Shown here one piece after another: positions 7,799-16,870 of a stretch of DNA of 64,000 nucleotides. The notes beneath the pieces are model-generated. The model was not told where the DNA came from, did no database searches, and saw only the letters and a list, made by a program, of their open reading frames with translations. The DNA is from Paraburkholderia dinghuensis. Lineage in GTDB: Bacteria > Pseudomonadota > Gammaproteobacteria > Burkholderiales > Burkholderiaceae. Position numbers and translations under genes: made by a program. The stretch lies in NCBI RefSeq assembly GCF_003837865.1, contig NZ_RQIS01000003.1, positions 310,001 through 374,000 of the forward strand, read 5' to 3'. Numbering within the stretch: the first letter of the stretch is position 1; the number at the start of each line of letters is the position of its first letter.

Positions 7799-9600
7799 AC
7801 ACCAACAATCTGCTGCAGACCGCTATTTTCATCGTCGTTCTGCTCGCGCTGGCCGTGCCGTTGGCGGGCTATCTCACGCGCGTGCTCGACGGACGCTCGC
7901 GTGTCGTGCGCCTTTTTGCGCCAGTCGAAAACTTCCTCTATCGCGTGGCGGGCGTCGATCCGCAGACGGAGATGAACTGGAAGCACTACGCGCTCGCTAC
8001 GATCTCGTTCAACGTGCTCGGCGCGTTGTTCCTTTACGTGCTGCTGCGCATTCAGGGCTGGCTGCCCGGCAATCCGCAGAGCTTCGGTCCGATGACCGTG
8101 GACGGCGCGCTCAACACGGCGGTGAGCTTCGTCACCAACACGAACTGGCAGAACTACACGCCCGAGCAGACCGTGAGCTACCTCACGCAGATGCTCGGCC
8201 TCACCGTGCAGAACTTCCTCTCGGCGGCGACGGGCATCGTGGTCGTGATCGCGCTGATCCGCGGTTTCGCGCGTCACTCGGCTACGACTATCGGCAACTT
8301 CTGGGTCGATGTCACGCGCACGACGCTCTATGTCCTCATACCGATGTCGGCGGTCATCGCTGCGATCCTGATGAGCCAGGGGATGATCCAGAACTTCAAG
8401 GCCTATCAGGACGTTCCGGTTCTGCAGACGACCACGTATGCCGCGCCGAAGCTAGACGCGCAGGGTAATCCGGTGAAGGACGCGCAAGGTAACGCCGTTA
8501 CGGTCGATACGAAGGTCACGACGCAGACGCTCGCCATGGGTCCGGCCGCTTCGCAGGTCGCGATCAAGATGCTCGGCACCAACGGCGGCGGCTTCTTCAA
8601 CGCAAATTCGGCGCACCCGTACGAGAACCCGACGCCATTCTCGAACTTCGTCGAAATGTTCGCCATCCTGATCATTCCAGCCGCGCTGTGTCTCGTGTTC
8701 GGCAATTTCGTGGCGGACCGGAGGCAGGGCGTTGCAGTGCTCGCGGTGATGACGATCGCGTTTGCGCTGGCGGTGGGTGGCGAACTGGCCGCGGAGCAGG
8801 CAGGCAATCCGATGTTCACGTCGCTCAACGTCGACCAGCACGCCAGCGTGCTGCAAGCGGGCGGCAACATGGAGGGCAAGGAAACGCGCTTCGGCATCGC
8901 GCAGACGGGCATCTTTGTCGTTGCGACCACCGCGGCTTCGTGCGGCGCCGTGAACGCCATGCACGACTCGCTCACGCCGCTCGGCGGACTGATTCCGATG
9001 CTTTTCATCCAGCTGGGCGAAGTGATCTTCGGCGGCGTCGGTTCGGGGCTCTACGGCATGCTCGTGTTCGCGCTGCTCGCGGTGTTCGTCGCCGGTCTCA
9101 TGATCGGCCGCACGCCCGAGTACGTCGGCAAGAAGATCGAAGCGTTCGAGATGAAGATGGTGTCGATCGCCATCTTGCTCACGCCGCTGCTCGTGCTCGT
9201 TGGCACCTCGATCGCGGTGCTCGTCGATCCGGGTAAGGCCGGAATCGCCAATCCGGGCGCGCACGGTTTCTCGGAGATTCTCTACGCGTTCAGTTCGGCC
9301 GCGAACAACAACGGCAGTGCGTTCGCGGGGCTTTCGGTGAATACGCCGTTCTATAACTGGATGCTCTCCGTTGCGATGTGGTTCGGCCGCTTCGGGACGA
9401 TCATTCCCGTGCTCGCCATCGCCGGCTCGCTCGCCGGCAAGAAGCGTATCGCCGAATCCGCCGGCACGATGCCCACGCACGGCCCGCTCTTCGTCGTGCT
9501 GCTGCTCGGCACCGTGCTGCTCGTCGGCGCGCTGACCTACGTGCCCGCGCTCGCCCTCGGCCCCGGCGTCGAGCATCTGATCATGATGGGCGTGCACTGA
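7795..9600 (+). CDS. kdpA: Potassium-transporting ATPase subunit A
   Basis: KdpA is the channel-like subunit that selects and binds potassium in the high-affinity KdpFABC pump. The predicted 601 residues form about ten membrane helices. The selectivity-filter segment MLGTNGGGFFNANSAHPYEN lies near residue 260 and another filter segment, SAANNNGSAFAG, near 500. Compared with the 557-residue E. coli protein there is extra sequence of roughly 30-40 residues near 212-250, with the internal repeat DAQGN, in the loop before the filter. The start at 7795 overlaps the kdpF stop and has GGAGG-like sequence (GCGGAGGATATCGA) before it. Confidence 0.97.
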   Translation: MNTNNLLQTAIFIVVLLALAVPLAGYLTRVLDGRSRVVRLFAPVENFLYRVAGVDPQTEMNWKHYALATISFNVLGALFLYVLLRIQGWLPGNPQSFGPMTVDGALNTAVSFVTNTNWQNYTPEQTVSYLTQMLGLTVQNFLSAATGIVVVIALIRGFARHSATTIGNFWVDVTRTTLYVLIPMSAVIAAILMSQGMIQNFKAYQDVPVLQTTTYAAPKLDAQGNPVKDAQGNAVTVDTKVTTQTLAMGPAASQVAIKMLGTNGGGFFNANSAHPYENPTPFSNFVEMFAILIIPAALCLVFGNFVADRRQGVAVLAVMTIAFALAVGGELAAEQAGNPMFTSLNVDQHASVLQAGGNMEGKETRFGIAQTGIFVVATTAASCGAVNAMHDSLTPLGGLIPMLFIQLGEVIFGGVGSGLYGMLVFALLAVFVAGLMIGRTPEYVGKKIEAFEMKMVSIAILLTPLLVLVGTSIAVLVDPGKAGIANPGAHGFSEILYAFSSAANNNGSAFAGLSVNTPFYNWMLSVAMWFGRFGTIIPVLAIAGSLAGKKRIAESAGTMPTHGPLFVVLLLGTVLLVGALTYVPALALGPGVEHLIMMGVH

Positions 9601-9617
9601 ACAAGGACTAGACCAAC

Positions 9618-11732
9618 ATGACTCAACATAGTGCTACACGGTCCATGTTCGATCCGGCGCTCGTGCGTCCGGCCATCGTGGACTCGTTCAGAAAACTCAA
9701 GCCGCGCACGCAGTTGCGCAATCCCGTGATGTTCTGCGTGTACGTCGGCAGCGTGCTCACGACGATCCTCTGGATCGCCGCGCTCATGGGCCAGGCGGAA
9801 GCCCCCGCGGGCTTCATCCTCGCCGTCGCGCTGTGGCTGTGGTTCACGGTCCTCTTCGCGAACTTCGCGGAAGCACTCGCGGAAGGGCGCTCGAAGGCGC
9901 AGGCCGCGTCGCTGCGCCAGGCCAAGCGCGACGTGATGGCGAAGAAGCTCGGCGAGCCGCATCCGAAGGCGCCGATCCGCATCATGACCGCTTCCGATCT
10001 GCGCCGCGGCGACGTGGTGCTCGTCGAAACCGGCGACACGATTCCCGCCGACGGTGAAGTGATCGAAGGCGTCGCTTCGGTGGACGAATCGGCGATCACG
10101 GGCGAATCCGCGCCAGTGATCCGCGAGTCGGGCGGCGATTTCTCGTCGGTGACGGGCGGCACGCGTGTGCTCTCCGACTGGATCGTCGTGCGCGTCACGG
10201 CCAATCCGGGCGAGGCGTTCCTCGACCGCATGATCGCCATGGTGGAAGGCGCGAAGCGCCAGAAGACGCCCAACGAGATCGCGCTTACGATTCTGCTCGT
10301 CGCGCTGACCATCGTGATGCTGCTCGCCACGGCGACGCTGTTGCCGTTCTCGATGTTCTCCGTCGAAGCGGCGAAGATGGGCCACGTCGTCACGATCACG
10401 GCGCTCGTCGCGCTGCTCGTTTGCCTGATTCCGACCACCATCGGCGGGCTGCTTTCGGCGATCGGCGTGGCAGGCATGAGCCGCATGATGCAGGCCAACG
10501 TGATCGCGACATCTGGCCGTGCGGTGGAAGCCGCGGGCGACGTGGACGTGCTGCTGCTCGACAAGACCGGCACGATCACGCTCGGCAATCGTCAGGCATC
10601 GACGTTCATCGCAGCGCCTGGCGTGACCGAGGAAGTGCTCGCGGACGCGGCGCAACTCGCCTCGCTCGCCGACGAAACGCCGGAAGGCCGCAGCATCGTC
10701 GTGCTCGCGAAGCAGCGCTTCAACATTCGCCAGCGCGACATGGCAACGCTGCATCCGGTGTTTCTCGCGTTCAGCGCGCAAACGCGCATGAGCGGCGTGG
10801 ACCTTTCGCCCGAGGGGACCGCACCCGGCACGCACGGCCGCGAGATCCGCAAGGGCGCGGCCGATGCGGTCAAGCACTTCGTCGAAGCACAGGGTGGCCG
10901 CTTTCCGGCCGAAGTCGAAACAGCCGTCGATGACGTCGCGCGTCGCGGCAGCACGCCGCTCGTGGTCGCACACCGCGTGAAGGACGGCGCGGCGCAGGTG
11001 CTCGGCGTGATCGAACTGAAGGACGTGGTGAAGGGCGGCATCAAGGAGCGCTTCGCCGAGCTGCGCAAGATGGGCATCAAGACCGTGATGGTTACGGGCG
11101 ACAACCGTCTGACCGCCGCGGCGATTGCTGCCGAAGCGGGCGTGGACGACTTCCTCGCCCAGGCCACGCCGGAGACGAAGCTCGCAACGATCCGCGAACA
11201 CCAGGCTCAGGGCAAGCTCGTCGCGATGACCGGCGACGGCACCAACGACGCGCCGGCGCTCGCGCAGGCCGACGTCGCGGTGGCGATGAATACCGGCACG
11301 CAGGCCGCGAAGGAAGCGGGCAACATGGTCGACCTCGATTCGAACCCGACGAAGCTCATCGAGATCGTCGAGATCGGCAAGCAGATGCTGATGACGCGCG
11401 GCTCGCTCACGACGTTCTCGATCGCCAACGACGTCGCGAAGTACTTCGCGATCATTCCGGCGGCGTTCGCGACCACGTATCCGCAGCTGAACGCACTCAA
11501 CGTGATGCATCTCGCGACGCCCGCTTCGGCGATCCTTTCGGCGGTGATCTTCAACGCGCTCATCATCGTGCTGCTGATTCCGCTGGCGTTGAAGGGCGTG
11601 AAATACCGGCCGCTCGGCGCCGCGATCCTGCTGCGCCGCAATCTGCTGGTCTATGGCCTCGGCGGGATTCTCGTGCCGTTCGTCGGGATCAAGCTGATCG
11701 ATATGGTGCTCGCCGCGTTCGGCTGGGTCTGA
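9618..11732 (+). CDS. kdpB: Potassium-transporting ATPase ATP-binding subunit B (P-type ATPase)
   Basis: KdpB hydrolyses ATP to drive potassium uptake. It is a P-type ATPase of 704 residues, slightly longer than E. coli KdpB because of an N-terminal extension. It shows the actuator motif TGES at 161-164, the phosphorylation motif DKTGT with aspartate near 315, MVTGDN near 491 and the hinge [15 protein letters not shown] near 535. The serine of TGES is the position reported as an inhibitory phosphorylation site in E. coli KdpB. It lies 17 bp after kdpA. Confidence 0.97.
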   Translation: MTQHSATRSMFDPALVRPAIVDSFRKLKPRTQLRNPVMFCVYVGSVLTTILWIAALMGQAEAPAGFILAVALWLWFTVLFANFAEALAEGRSKAQAASLRQAKRDVMAKKLGEPHPKAPIRIMTASDLRRGDVVLVETGDTIPADGEVIEGVASVDESAITGESAPVIRESGGDFSSVTGGTRVLSDWIVVRVTANPGEAFLDRMIAMVEGAKRQKTPNEIALTILLVALTIVMLLATATLLPFSMFSVEAAKMGHVVTITALVALLVCLIPTTIGGLLSAIGVAGMSRMMQANVIATSGRAVEAAGDVDVLLLDKTGTITLGNRQASTFIAAPGVTEEVLADAAQLASLADETPEGRSIVVLAKQRFNIRQRDMATLHPVFLAFSAQTRMSGVDLSPEGTAPGTHGREIRKGAADAVKHFVEAQGGRFPAEVETAVDDVARRGSTPLVVAHRVKDGAAQVLGVIELKDVVKGGIKERFAELRKMGIKTVMVTGDNRLTAAAIAAEAGVDDFLAQATPETKLATIREHQAQGKLVAMTGDGTNDAPALAQADVAVAMNTGTQAAKEAGNMVDLDSNPTKLIEIVEIGKQMLMTRGSLTTFSIANDVAKYFAIIPAAFATTYPQLNALNVMHLATPASAILSAVIFNALIIVLLIPLALKGVKYRPLGAAILLRRNLLVYGLGGILVPFVGIKLIDMVLAAFGWV

Positions 11733-11780
11733 TCCGAACGTGACTCAAGCGACTTAATCGACGCATATTCGGGAAAAAAC

Positions 11781-12371
11781 ATGAAATCGTTGCTGTTTCC
11801 TCTGCTACGTCCGCTCGTCGTGATCTTCGCCGTGCTGACGGCGCTCACGGGTCTCGCGTATCCGGCCGTGATGACCGTGTTTGGTCAGGCCGTCTTCCAC
11901 CGCCAGGCCAACGGCAGCCTCGTCGAAGTCGGCGGCAAGGTGGTCGGGTCCGAACTGATCGGCCAGCAGTTCGACGCGCCGCAGTACTTCTGGGGTCGTC
12001 TCTCGGCCACGACGCCGAATCCGTACAACGCGGCCAATTCGGGCGGTTCGAACCTGGGTCCGACCAACCCGGCGCTGGCCGACGAGGTCAAAGGGCGCAT
12101 CGCCGCGCTCAAGGCTGCGGGCACCGACGTTTCGCAGCCGATTCCGGTGGACCTGGTGACGTCGTCGGCGAGCGGCCTCGATCCCGAGATCTCGCCCGCT
12201 GCGGCGGCTTATCAGGTCGAGCGCGTCGCGAAGGCGCGCCACCTGAGCCCGTCCGATGTGCAGGCGCTCGTGGACCGCTATACGAAGGGCCGCCAGTTCG
12301 GCGTGCTCGGCGAGCCTCGCGTGAACGTGCTTGCGTTGAATCTTGCGCTCGACGGCAAAGAAGCCGACTGA
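11781..12371 (+). CDS. kdpC: Potassium-transporting ATPase subunit C
   Basis: KdpC is the single-span accessory subunit of the Kdp pump. The 196-residue protein has one N-terminal membrane helix (residues about 10-32) and a periplasmic domain with the family segments [20 protein letters not shown] and [12 protein letters not shown]. It lies 48 bp after kdpB. A perfect 13-bp hairpin follows the stop. Confidence 0.96.
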   Translation: MKSLLFPLLRPLVVIFAVLTALTGLAYPAVMTVFGQAVFHRQANGSLVEVGGKVVGSELIGQQFDAPQYFWGRLSATTPNPYNAANSGGSNLGPTNPALADEVKGRIAALKAAGTDVSQPIPVDLVTSSASGLDPEISPAAAAYQVERVAKARHLSPSDVQALVDRYTKGRQFGVLGEPRVNVLALNLALDGKEAD

Positions 12372-12388
12372 GGGCGTATCAAGCCGAT

Positions 12389-12423
12389 CCGCACGCCGCG
12401 CGTCCTGCGCGGCGTGCGGTTTG
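12389..12423 (+). terminator. Perfect 13-bp hairpin between kdpC and kdpDE
   Basis: CCGCACGCCGCGC pairs exactly with GCGCGGCGTGCGG around the five-base loop GTCCT, and only TTTGCC follows. The very stable stem with a weak T-run suggests an attenuator or mRNA 3'-end stabiliser that would keep kdpDE expression below that of kdpFABC. Confidence 0.6.
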
Positions 12424-12453
12424 CCATTCCGGCGCTGCGGTGAGAGGATCAGC

Positions 12454-12531
12454 ATGCAGCCGGCCCGCGCTTGCAGCATGAAAGACGCGATGCCACCCGA
12501 GGCGCCCACTACACCGAGCCCAACCGCATGA
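12454..12531 (+). CDS. Possible 25-residue upstream ORF coupled to kdpD
   Basis: An ATG at 12454 sits five bases after AGAGGA, a good ribosome site. The frame runs 25 codons, rich in alanine and proline near its end, and its TGA overlaps the kdpD start as ATGA (12528-12531). kdpD itself has no visible ribosome site before its ATG, so translation of this ORF may deliver ribosomes to kdpD. The peptide matches nothing I know and may be important only as a translated leader. Confidence 0.4.
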   Translation: MQPARACSMKDAMPPEAPTTPSPTA

Positions 12532-15491
12532 ACCGTCCCGATCCCGACGAACTGCTCGATCGCCTCCAGCGCGACGAGGAAAAGCGCCGCCGCGGCAAGC
12601 TGAAGATTTTCTTCGGCGCGTCGGCGGGCGTCGGCAAGACCTATGCGATGCTGCAGGCCGCGCGCCGCCGCGCCGAGGAGGGCATCGACGTCGTCGTGGG
12701 CATCGTCGAGACGCACGGGCGCAGCGAAACCGCCGCGCTCACGAATGGCCTCGACGTGCTGCCGCGTGCGCAGCTCGCATATCGCGGCCGCATGCTCGCC
12801 GAGTTCGACCTCGACGCGGCACTCGCGCGCAAGCCGCAACTCGTGCTCGTCGATGAACTCGCGCACTCGAACGTGCAGGGCGCGCGCCACATGAAGCGCT
12901 GGCAGGACGTCTACGAGCTGCTCGACGCGGGCATCGATGTCTACACGACCGTCAACGTCCAGCACCTCGAAAGCCTCAACGATGTGGTCGGCCAGATCAC
13001 GGGCATCCGCGTATGGGAGACCGTGCCCGACCGCGTGTTCGACAGCGCCGACGAAGTGACACTCGTCGACCTGCCCGCCGAGGAACTGCTCGACCGCATG
13101 CGCGACGGCAAGGTGTATATGCCGGCGCAAGCCGAGCGCGCGGTGCGCAACTTCTTTCGCAAGGGCAATCTGATCGCGCTGCGCGAGCTGGCGCTGCGCC
13201 GCACGGCCGACCGCGTCGACGCGCAGATGCGCGAGTATCGCGCCGACCGTTCGATCCAGCCTGTGTGGCAGGCGCGCGAGCGGCTGCTCGTGTGCATCGG
13301 CCCCGGCCCCGAGGCGAACGCGCTGGTGCGTGCGGCCGCGCGCCTCGCCGTGAGCCTGAAGGCCGACTGGATCGCCGTCTATGTCGAAACGCCGAGGCTC
13401 CAGCGTCTGCCCGACGCAATCCGCGAACGCACGCTCGGCGCGCTGAAGCTCGCGTCCGAAATGGGCGCGGAGACCACGACGCTGGCGGGCGAGGACGCGG
13501 CGACGACGCTCGTTGGCTATGCGCGTCTGCGCAACGTTTCGAAGCTCGTGGCGGGCGCGACGCTACGCACGGGTTTGTCGCGCTGGCTGCGCCGGCCCTT
13601 CGGCGAGCGGCTCGCGGAAAAGGCGGGCGACGTCGATCTCACGCTTGTGCGCGCGCTGGCCGGTGAGGCCGGTGCAAAGATGGGCGACCCTTCGGCCACG
13701 GGCACGGCGTCGCGCGCCGCCAACGCGTGGCGCGACGCGCTGTTCGCGGGCAGCGACCGCTCGCCGCCGCGTGCGTACGGTGCGGCGCTCGTGATCTGCG
13801 CGTGCGTCACGCTGATTGCGAGCCAGTTGATCGACCGCATCGACCTCACGAATCTCGTGATGCTGTATCTGCTCGGCGTGATCTTCACGGCGACGAAGCT
13901 CGGACGCGGGCCGGGCGTGATGCTCTCGTTCGTGAGCATTGCGGCCTTCGACTTCTTTTTTGTGCCGCCGCGTATGTCGTTATCCGTGAGCGACACGCAA
14001 TACCTGCTCACCTTCGTGGGCATGCTGCTCACGTCGCTTGTGATCAGCCACCTCACTTCGAGTCTGCGCCGCGAAGCGAGCGTCGCGCAGCGGCGCGAGC
14101 AGCGCACGGGCGCGATGTACGCGATGGCGCGCGAACTTGCTGCGGCGCTGACCACGGAGCAGATCGTCGCGATCGGCAGCCGCCACGTGAGCGAGGTGTT
14201 CGGCGCGCGCGTCGCGATCCTGCTGCCGGACAGCGTGGACAAGGTGCAGCAGAAGATCGAAGAGCCCGATCCGCAGACCATGCTCGACGCGCCGAGCGTC
14301 GACCTCGACGTGGGCCAGTGGGTCTACGACCAGCAAAAACCCGCGGGCCACGGCACCGACACGCTGCCGGCGGCGGTGGCGCGCTATCAGCCGCTCAAGG
14401 CGCCGATGCGCACGCGCGGCGTGCTGGCGGTCGTCACGCGCGACGCGCGCGAACTGCAGGTGCCCGAGCAGCAGCGCATGTTCGACGCGTTCGCGTCGCA
14501 GATCGCGCTCGCGCTAGAGCGCGTGCATTACGTCGATATCGCGCGCGATGCGCTCGTCAACATGGAATCGGAGCGGCTGCGCAATTCGCTTCTGTCGGCG
14601 ATTTCGCACGATCTGCGCACGCCGCTCACGGCGATCGTCGGGTTTTCGTCGATGCTTGCGACGACGCAGACGCCCGGCTCGCGCGTCGACGAGCGAGCGG
14701 GCGAACTGATCGAGTCGATCCACGACGAGGCGCTGCGCATGACCGGCATCGTCACGAACCTGCTCGACATGGCGCGCCTGCAGGCGGGCAGCCTCAAGCT
14801 GAACCGCCAGTGGACGCTGCTCGAAGAGACGGTGGGCGCCGCGCTGGCGGCATGCCGGCGCGTGCTGGCGCGGCATCCGGTGCAGGTGTCGCTCGAAGAA
14901 GGTCTGCCGCTGTTGCATCTCGACGCCGTGCTGATGGAGCGCCTCTTCTCGAATCTGCTCGAAAACGCCGCGAAGTACACGTCGCCCGATACGCCGCTCG
15001 TGATCGGCGCACGCCGCGTGGAGACCGGCGGCCAGGCGTTCGTGCGCGTGACGGTCGACGACAACGGACCGGGCTTGCCACCCGGCATGGGCGAGCGCGT
15101 CTTCGACAAATTCACGCGCGGCGAGAAGGAGTCGGCGAAGCCCGGTATCGGCCTTGGGCTCGCGATCTGCCGCGCGATCGTGGAGGCGCACGGCGGTACA
15201 ATCGGCGCGGTCAATCGCATGGACGAAGCGGGCCGCCTGCTGGGTGCTTCGTTCTGGTTCTCGCTGCCGGTGGAGTTGCCGCCGCCTCCACCCGCGGACG
15301 AGGTGGCGCAAGACGCGCCGGCTCACGGCGAGGAAATGTCGCAAGCCGCGCGGCTCGTAGACGAGGGCGCGGACGCCGACTCGCCCGCGCATGGGCATAC
15401 GGAGCATGGGGCGCATTGCGGCGCGCCGGCGTCTGTCGAACCCCAACCCGATGAACTGAAACCTGCCGATTCGAAGCCTTCCCATGAGTGA
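12528..15491 (+). CDS. kdpD: Osmosensitive potassium-channel histidine kinase KdpD
   Basis: KdpD is the inner-membrane sensor kinase for potassium limitation and phosphorylates KdpE. The protein has 987 residues from the ATG at 12528; a TTG at 12471 would add 19. Domains in order are the N-terminal KdpD domain with Walker-type FFGASAGVGKT near residue 29, a UspA-like region near 255-370, four membrane helices near 425-510, a GAF-like region, HisKA with AISHDLRTPLTAIVGF (phosphorylated histidine near 694) and a HATPase domain (NLLENAAKY, DNGPGLPPG, GIGLGLAI). A tail rich in proline and charged residues follows. The stop overlaps kdpE by eight bases. Confidence 0.96.
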   Translation: MNRPDPDELLDRLQRDEEKRRRGKLKIFFGASAGVGKTYAMLQAARRRAEEGIDVVVGIVETHGRSETAALTNGLDVLPRAQLAYRGRMLAEFDLDAALARKPQLVLVDELAHSNVQGARHMKRWQDVYELLDAGIDVYTTVNVQHLESLNDVVGQITGIRVWETVPDRVFDSADEVTLVDLPAEELLDRMRDGKVYMPAQAERAVRNFFRKGNLIALRELALRRTADRVDAQMREYRADRSIQPVWQARERLLVCIGPGPEANALVRAAARLAVSLKADWIAVYVETPRLQRLPDAIRERTLGALKLASEMGAETTTLAGEDAATTLVGYARLRNVSKLVAGATLRTGLSRWLRRPFGERLAEKAGDVDLTLVRALAGEAGAKMGDPSATGTASRAANAWRDALFAGSDRSPPRAYGAALVICACVTLIASQLIDRIDLTNLVMLYLLGVIFTATKLGRGPGVMLSFVSIAAFDFFFVPPRMSLSVSDTQYLLTFVGMLLTSLVISHLTSSLRREASVAQRREQRTGAMYAMARELAAALTTEQIVAIGSRHVSEVFGARVAILLPDSVDKVQQKIEEPDPQTMLDAPSVDLDVGQWVYDQQKPAGHGTDTLPAAVARYQPLKAPMRTRGVLAVVTRDARELQVPEQQRMFDAFASQIALALERVHYVDIARDALVNMESERLRNSLLSAISHDLRTPLTAIVGFSSMLATTQTPGSRVDERAGELIESIHDEALRMTGIVTNLLDMARLQAGSLKLNRQWTLLEETVGAALAACRRVLARHPVQVSLEEGLPLLHLDAVLMERLFSNLLENAAKYTSPDTPLVIGARRVETGGQAFVRVTVDDNGPGLPPGMGERVFDKFTRGEKESAKPGIGLGLAICRAIVEAHGGTIGAVNRMDEAGRLLGASFWFSLPVELPPPPPADEVAQDAPAHGEEMSQAARLVDEGADADSPAHGHTEHGAHCGAPASVEPQPDELKPADSKPSHE

Positions 15492-16182
15492 TCCGAGCGT
15501 CGCCGTCGTCCTGATCGAAGACGAAAAGCAGATTCGCCGCTTCGTGCGGGCGTCGCTGGAGGGCGAGGGGATGGTCGTCCACGACGCCGAGACGGGCAAG
15601 CAGGGCCTGGTCGAAGCCGCCACGCGCAAGCCGGATCTCGTGATCGTCGACCTCGGCCTGCCCGATACCGATGGTCTCGACGTGATCCGCGAACTGCGCG
15701 GCTGGAGCGATCTGCCGGTGATCGTGCTCTCGGCGCGTACGCAAGAAGCCGAGAAGGTGGCCGCGCTCGATGCGGGCGCCGACGACTACCTCACGAAACC
15801 GTTCGGTGTTTCCGAACTGCTCGCGCGGATCCGCGCGCAACTGCGGCGGCGTAATCGCGGCGGAGCGAACGAAGCGCCGCAGGTGCGCTTCGGCGACATC
15901 ACCGTCGATCTCGGCCTGCGCCAGGTCACGCGCGCGGGTGCGGCGGTCCATCTGACGCCTATCGAATACCGACTGCTCGCGACACTCGTGCGCGACGCGG
16001 GCCGCGTGCTGACGCACCGGCAACTGCTGCGCGAGGTGTGGGGGCCGTCGCATGTGGAGAGCAGTCATTATCTGCGGATCTATATGGCGCATCTGCGCCA
16101 GAAACTCGAACACGACCCAGCGCAGCCCGAGCATATTGTTACCGAGACGGGCGTCGGCTATCGGCTCGTGGGCGTGCAATAG
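15484..16182 (+). CDS. kdpE: Response regulator KdpE
   Basis: KdpE activates kdpFABC transcription when phosphorylated by KdpD. The 232-residue protein has an N-terminal receiver domain ([10 protein letters not shown], phosphoacceptor aspartate near 56 in [15 protein letters not shown], conserved lysine in YLTKPFG) and a C-terminal OmpR/PhoB winged helix ([19 protein letters not shown]). It is translated from an ATG inside the end of kdpD, which indicates coupling. Confidence 0.97.
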   Translation: MSDPSVAVVLIEDEKQIRRFVRASLEGEGMVVHDAETGKQGLVEAATRKPDLVIVDLGLPDTDGLDVIRELRGWSDLPVIVLSARTQEAEKVAALDAGADDYLTKPFGVSELLARIRAQLRRRNRGGANEAPQVRFGDITVDLGLRQVTRAGAAVHLTPIEYRLLATLVRDAGRVLTHRQLLREVWGPSHVESSHYLRIYMAHLRQKLEHDPAQPEHIVTETGVGYRLVGVQ

Positions 16183-16221
16183 TGCAATAACGCCCGTAGC
16201 CTGTGAGAAGGGGGATGCCGC

Positions 16222-16227
16222 TATAAT
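16222..16227 (+). promoter_or_regulatory. Consensus -10 element of the guanidine riboswitch transcript
   Basis: TATAAT at 16222-16227 is a perfect -10 element. Transcription would begin near 16234, just before the first riboswitch hairpin. The -35 region (near 16199-16204) is weak. Confidence 0.7.
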
Positions 16228-16236
16228 TTCGGGACA

Positions 16237-16279
16237 GCAAGGACGACCTTGCCATCCATCTTCACTCGGGGACGGCCCC
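16237..16279 (+). ncRNA. Guanidine-II riboswitch (mini-ykkC)
   Basis: Two small hairpins carry ACGR tetraloops, which define this class: GCAAGG-ACGA-CCTTGC at 16237-16252 and GGGG-ACGG-CCCC at 16268-16279, joined by 15 bases. They are followed after 21 bases by the sugE start and its GGAG ribosome site. In known members, guanidinium binding makes the two loops interact and turns on translation of the downstream gene. The gene here is a guanidinium exporter family member, which fits. Confidence 0.92.
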
Positions 16280-16300
16280 ATTTTTCGTGGAGCGTCTCCG

Positions 16301-16621
16301 ATGTCCTGGTTTCTTCTTTTCCTCGCCGGCCTGCTCGAAGTGGTGTGGGCCGCCGGTCTCAAGTCTTCCGAAGGATTTTCGCGGCTGTGGCCGTCCGTGT
16401 TGACGATCACGGCCGCGCTCGGCAGTTTCGGCTTGCTCACGCTTGCGATGCGCCAGTTGCCGCTCGGCACGGCTTACGCCGTGTGGACTGGCATCGGCGC
16501 GGTGGGCGCGTTCGTGTTCGGTGTTGTCGCGATGGGCGAAACGCTCAGTGCCGCACGCGTGGCGAGCGCCGCGCTGATCGTGCTCGGGCTCGTGGGGCTC
16601 AAGTTGTCGTCGTCGGCGTGA
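16301..16621 (+). CDS. sugE: SMR-family guanidinium exporter (SugE/Gdx type)
   Basis: This is a 106-residue small multidrug resistance protein with four membrane helices that works as a dimer in the inner membrane. Gdx-type members exchange guanidinium for protons. The essential glutamate is at residue 13 ([19 protein letters not shown]), and the KSSEGF-like stretch after helix 1 is typical of the Gdx branch rather than EmrE. The guanidine-II riboswitch immediately upstream strongly supports guanidinium as substrate. It is a single-gene unit between kdpE and the DUF4126 gene. Confidence 0.94.
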   Translation: MSWFLLFLAGLLEVVWAAGLKSSEGFSRLWPSVLTITAALGSFGLLTLAMRQLPLGTAYAVWTGIGAVGAFVFGVVAMGETLSAARVASAALIVLGLVGLKLSSSA

Positions 16622-16677
16622 GCCGCTTGGCTGTCGTATCTTCCGCAAACCACGGGGGGTGCCACGATCGGCGTGAC

Positions 16678-16861
16678 TATAATGGAGCCATTGTGTCTCA
16701 ATAGCTGGCGGCGCCGGTAGCGCGGTTAGCGTTAGCCGCCCCGGGGTCCGGGTACGTACAGGGACGGTCCAGGACTGGTGCCGCAATAGCGTCCGGCCGC
16801 GCTGCGTCAGCGTTGCAGGGATCAGAATAAGCGCCAAAGCACCAACCCGGATCGACAGGAG
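16678..16861 (+). promoter_or_regulatory. Promoter element and long leader of the DUF4126 gene
   Basis: TATAAT at 16678-16683 is a consensus -10 element without a good -35. The leader of about 180 nt contains a hairpin (GCGGTTA-GCGT-TAGCCGC, near 16722-16739). It ends in the 34-base motif 16828-16861, which matches 27 of 34 bases of the leader at 4887-4920. The shared part ends in ATCGACAGGAG, the ribosome site. Confidence 0.6.
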
Positions 16862-16870
16862 GCAGCCATC

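Noticed and set aside
9537..11510. Open frame of about 650 codons antisense to kdpB
   Set aside because: It lies wholly opposite a certain P-type ATPase gene and resembles no family.
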